From an uncultured Spartobacteria bacterium (lineage in GTDB: Bacteria; Verrucomicrobiota; Verrucomicrobiia; Chthoniobacterales; JAATET01): a stretch of DNA of 12,325 nt. The notes under the pieces were generated by a model. That model had not been told where the DNA came from. It saw nothing but the letters and a program-made list of their open reading frames with translations, and made no database searches. The DNA lies in assembly GCA_937901895.1 (NCBI GenBank), contig CALGTD010000037.1:1-12325 (forward strand), in the 5' to 3' direction. Below, piece by piece: positions 12,130 to 12,325 of this stretch (position 1 is the stretch's first letter; each line of letters begins with the position of its first letter). Made by a program: the position numbers and the translations under genes.

Positions 12130-12325
12130 GTGAGCGAGCAACTCTGGGGTGGCGAGACCACCAAGGCCATTGACAACTTCCCGGTTTCCGGCGAGACGAT
12201 CCCGCCCTCGCTGATCAAGTGGCTCGGCCTGATCAAGGCCAACGCCGCCCGCGCCAACGCGGAGCTCGGTCTGCTCGACGCGGGGATCGCGGAGCGGATC
12301 GCGAACGCCGGCGAGGAGATCGGCG
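12130..12325 (+). CDS. class II fumarase/aspartase-family enzyme, N-terminal part
   Basis: About 65 residues are visible, from a GTG start with GAAAGG 8 nt upstream. LWGGETTKAIDNFPVSGETI, followed by PPSLIKWLGLIKANAARANA and ELGLLDAGIAERIANAGEEI, matches the N-terminal pattern of the FumC/AspA superfamily (LWGxxTxRAxENFPISG ... LIxALxxIKxAAAxxNxxLGxLD). These enzymes add or remove water or ammonia across fumarate. The visible part cannot separate fumarase from aspartase. The gene continues past the window. It is a metabolic gene, not a phage one, and runs against the tail operon, so it marks different DNA. Confidence 0.75.
   Translation, partial: MSEQLWGGETTKAIDNFPVSGETIPPSLIKWLGLIKANAARANAELGLLDAGIAERIANAGEEIG

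Noticed and set aside
11169..12173. 334-aa open frame on the + strand
   Set aside because: Arg/Pro/Ser-rich shadow of minus-strand genes. It also runs through the stop of the + fragment and into the fumarase-like gene in the wrong frame.
1..12325. tRNA or rRNA genes
   Set aside because: No cloverleaf with a T-arm GTTCRA pattern or rRNA-like conserved sequence was noticed by eye on either strand.

Overview
This 12.3 kb, high-GC window looks like part of a tailed phage or prophage, joined at its right edge to a chromosomal-type metabolic gene. The phage part suggests a host in the Verrucomicrobiota (Opitutae-like) or a related Planctomycetota-type lineage. That rests on short interspersed motifs I associate with those genomes from memory (a GGCTC-N5-GAGCC palindrome read as 'GSAGASPSR', and a YTTYMGAC-like octamer array) and on a tail protein carrying an 'NATA..I..AL..L..G..NVTVT' module. 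No alignment was run, so the host call is tentative.

Left arm (1-3058, + strand): the C-terminal part of an unidentified protein, a 130-aa unknown, a large ParB/KorB-like protein with an added N-terminal winged-helix-like segment, and two very small genes (93 and 50 aa). A 167-nt non-coding stretch full of nested hairpins separates the two small genes. A strong 12-bp hairpin lies just before the parB-like start. At 3059-3116 the + and - modules converge over a tandem octamer array.

Centre (3117-4704): a lysis-type cassette on the - strand, read right to left as a one-TM small protein (holin- or spanin-like), a small lipoprotein-like ORF and a GH24/T4-type lysozyme. It is interrupted by a gene on the opposite strand (4053-4496) for a probably exported PD-(D/E)XK-like protein, whose ATG shares a CATG with the lipoprotein start.

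Right arm (4805-11582 and beyond, - strand): a tightly packed tail or adhesion operon in which most genes overlap by 1 to 8 nt (ATGA, TGATG or ATGAGTRA). In transcription order it encodes a C-terminal part of a repeat protein, a 262-aa unknown, two small Cys-containing proteins, a Cys-knuckle protein, a 404-aa beta-rich protein, a 203-aa fibre-like protein ending in DEGDLG, a trypsin-like serine protease with a Big2-like domain and more DEGDLG copies, and a YadA-head-type tail fibre. The last two genes are lower in GC than the rest and look like an exchangeable host-contact cassette.

Right edge (about 11,930-12,325): coding switches to the + strand. The C-terminal end of an unknown protein is followed by the N-terminus of a class II fumarase/aspartase-family enzyme. 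Neither the - strand repeat protein nor the + strand fragment has a convincing start at the meeting point, which suggests a recombination or prophage boundary, or a chimeric contig.
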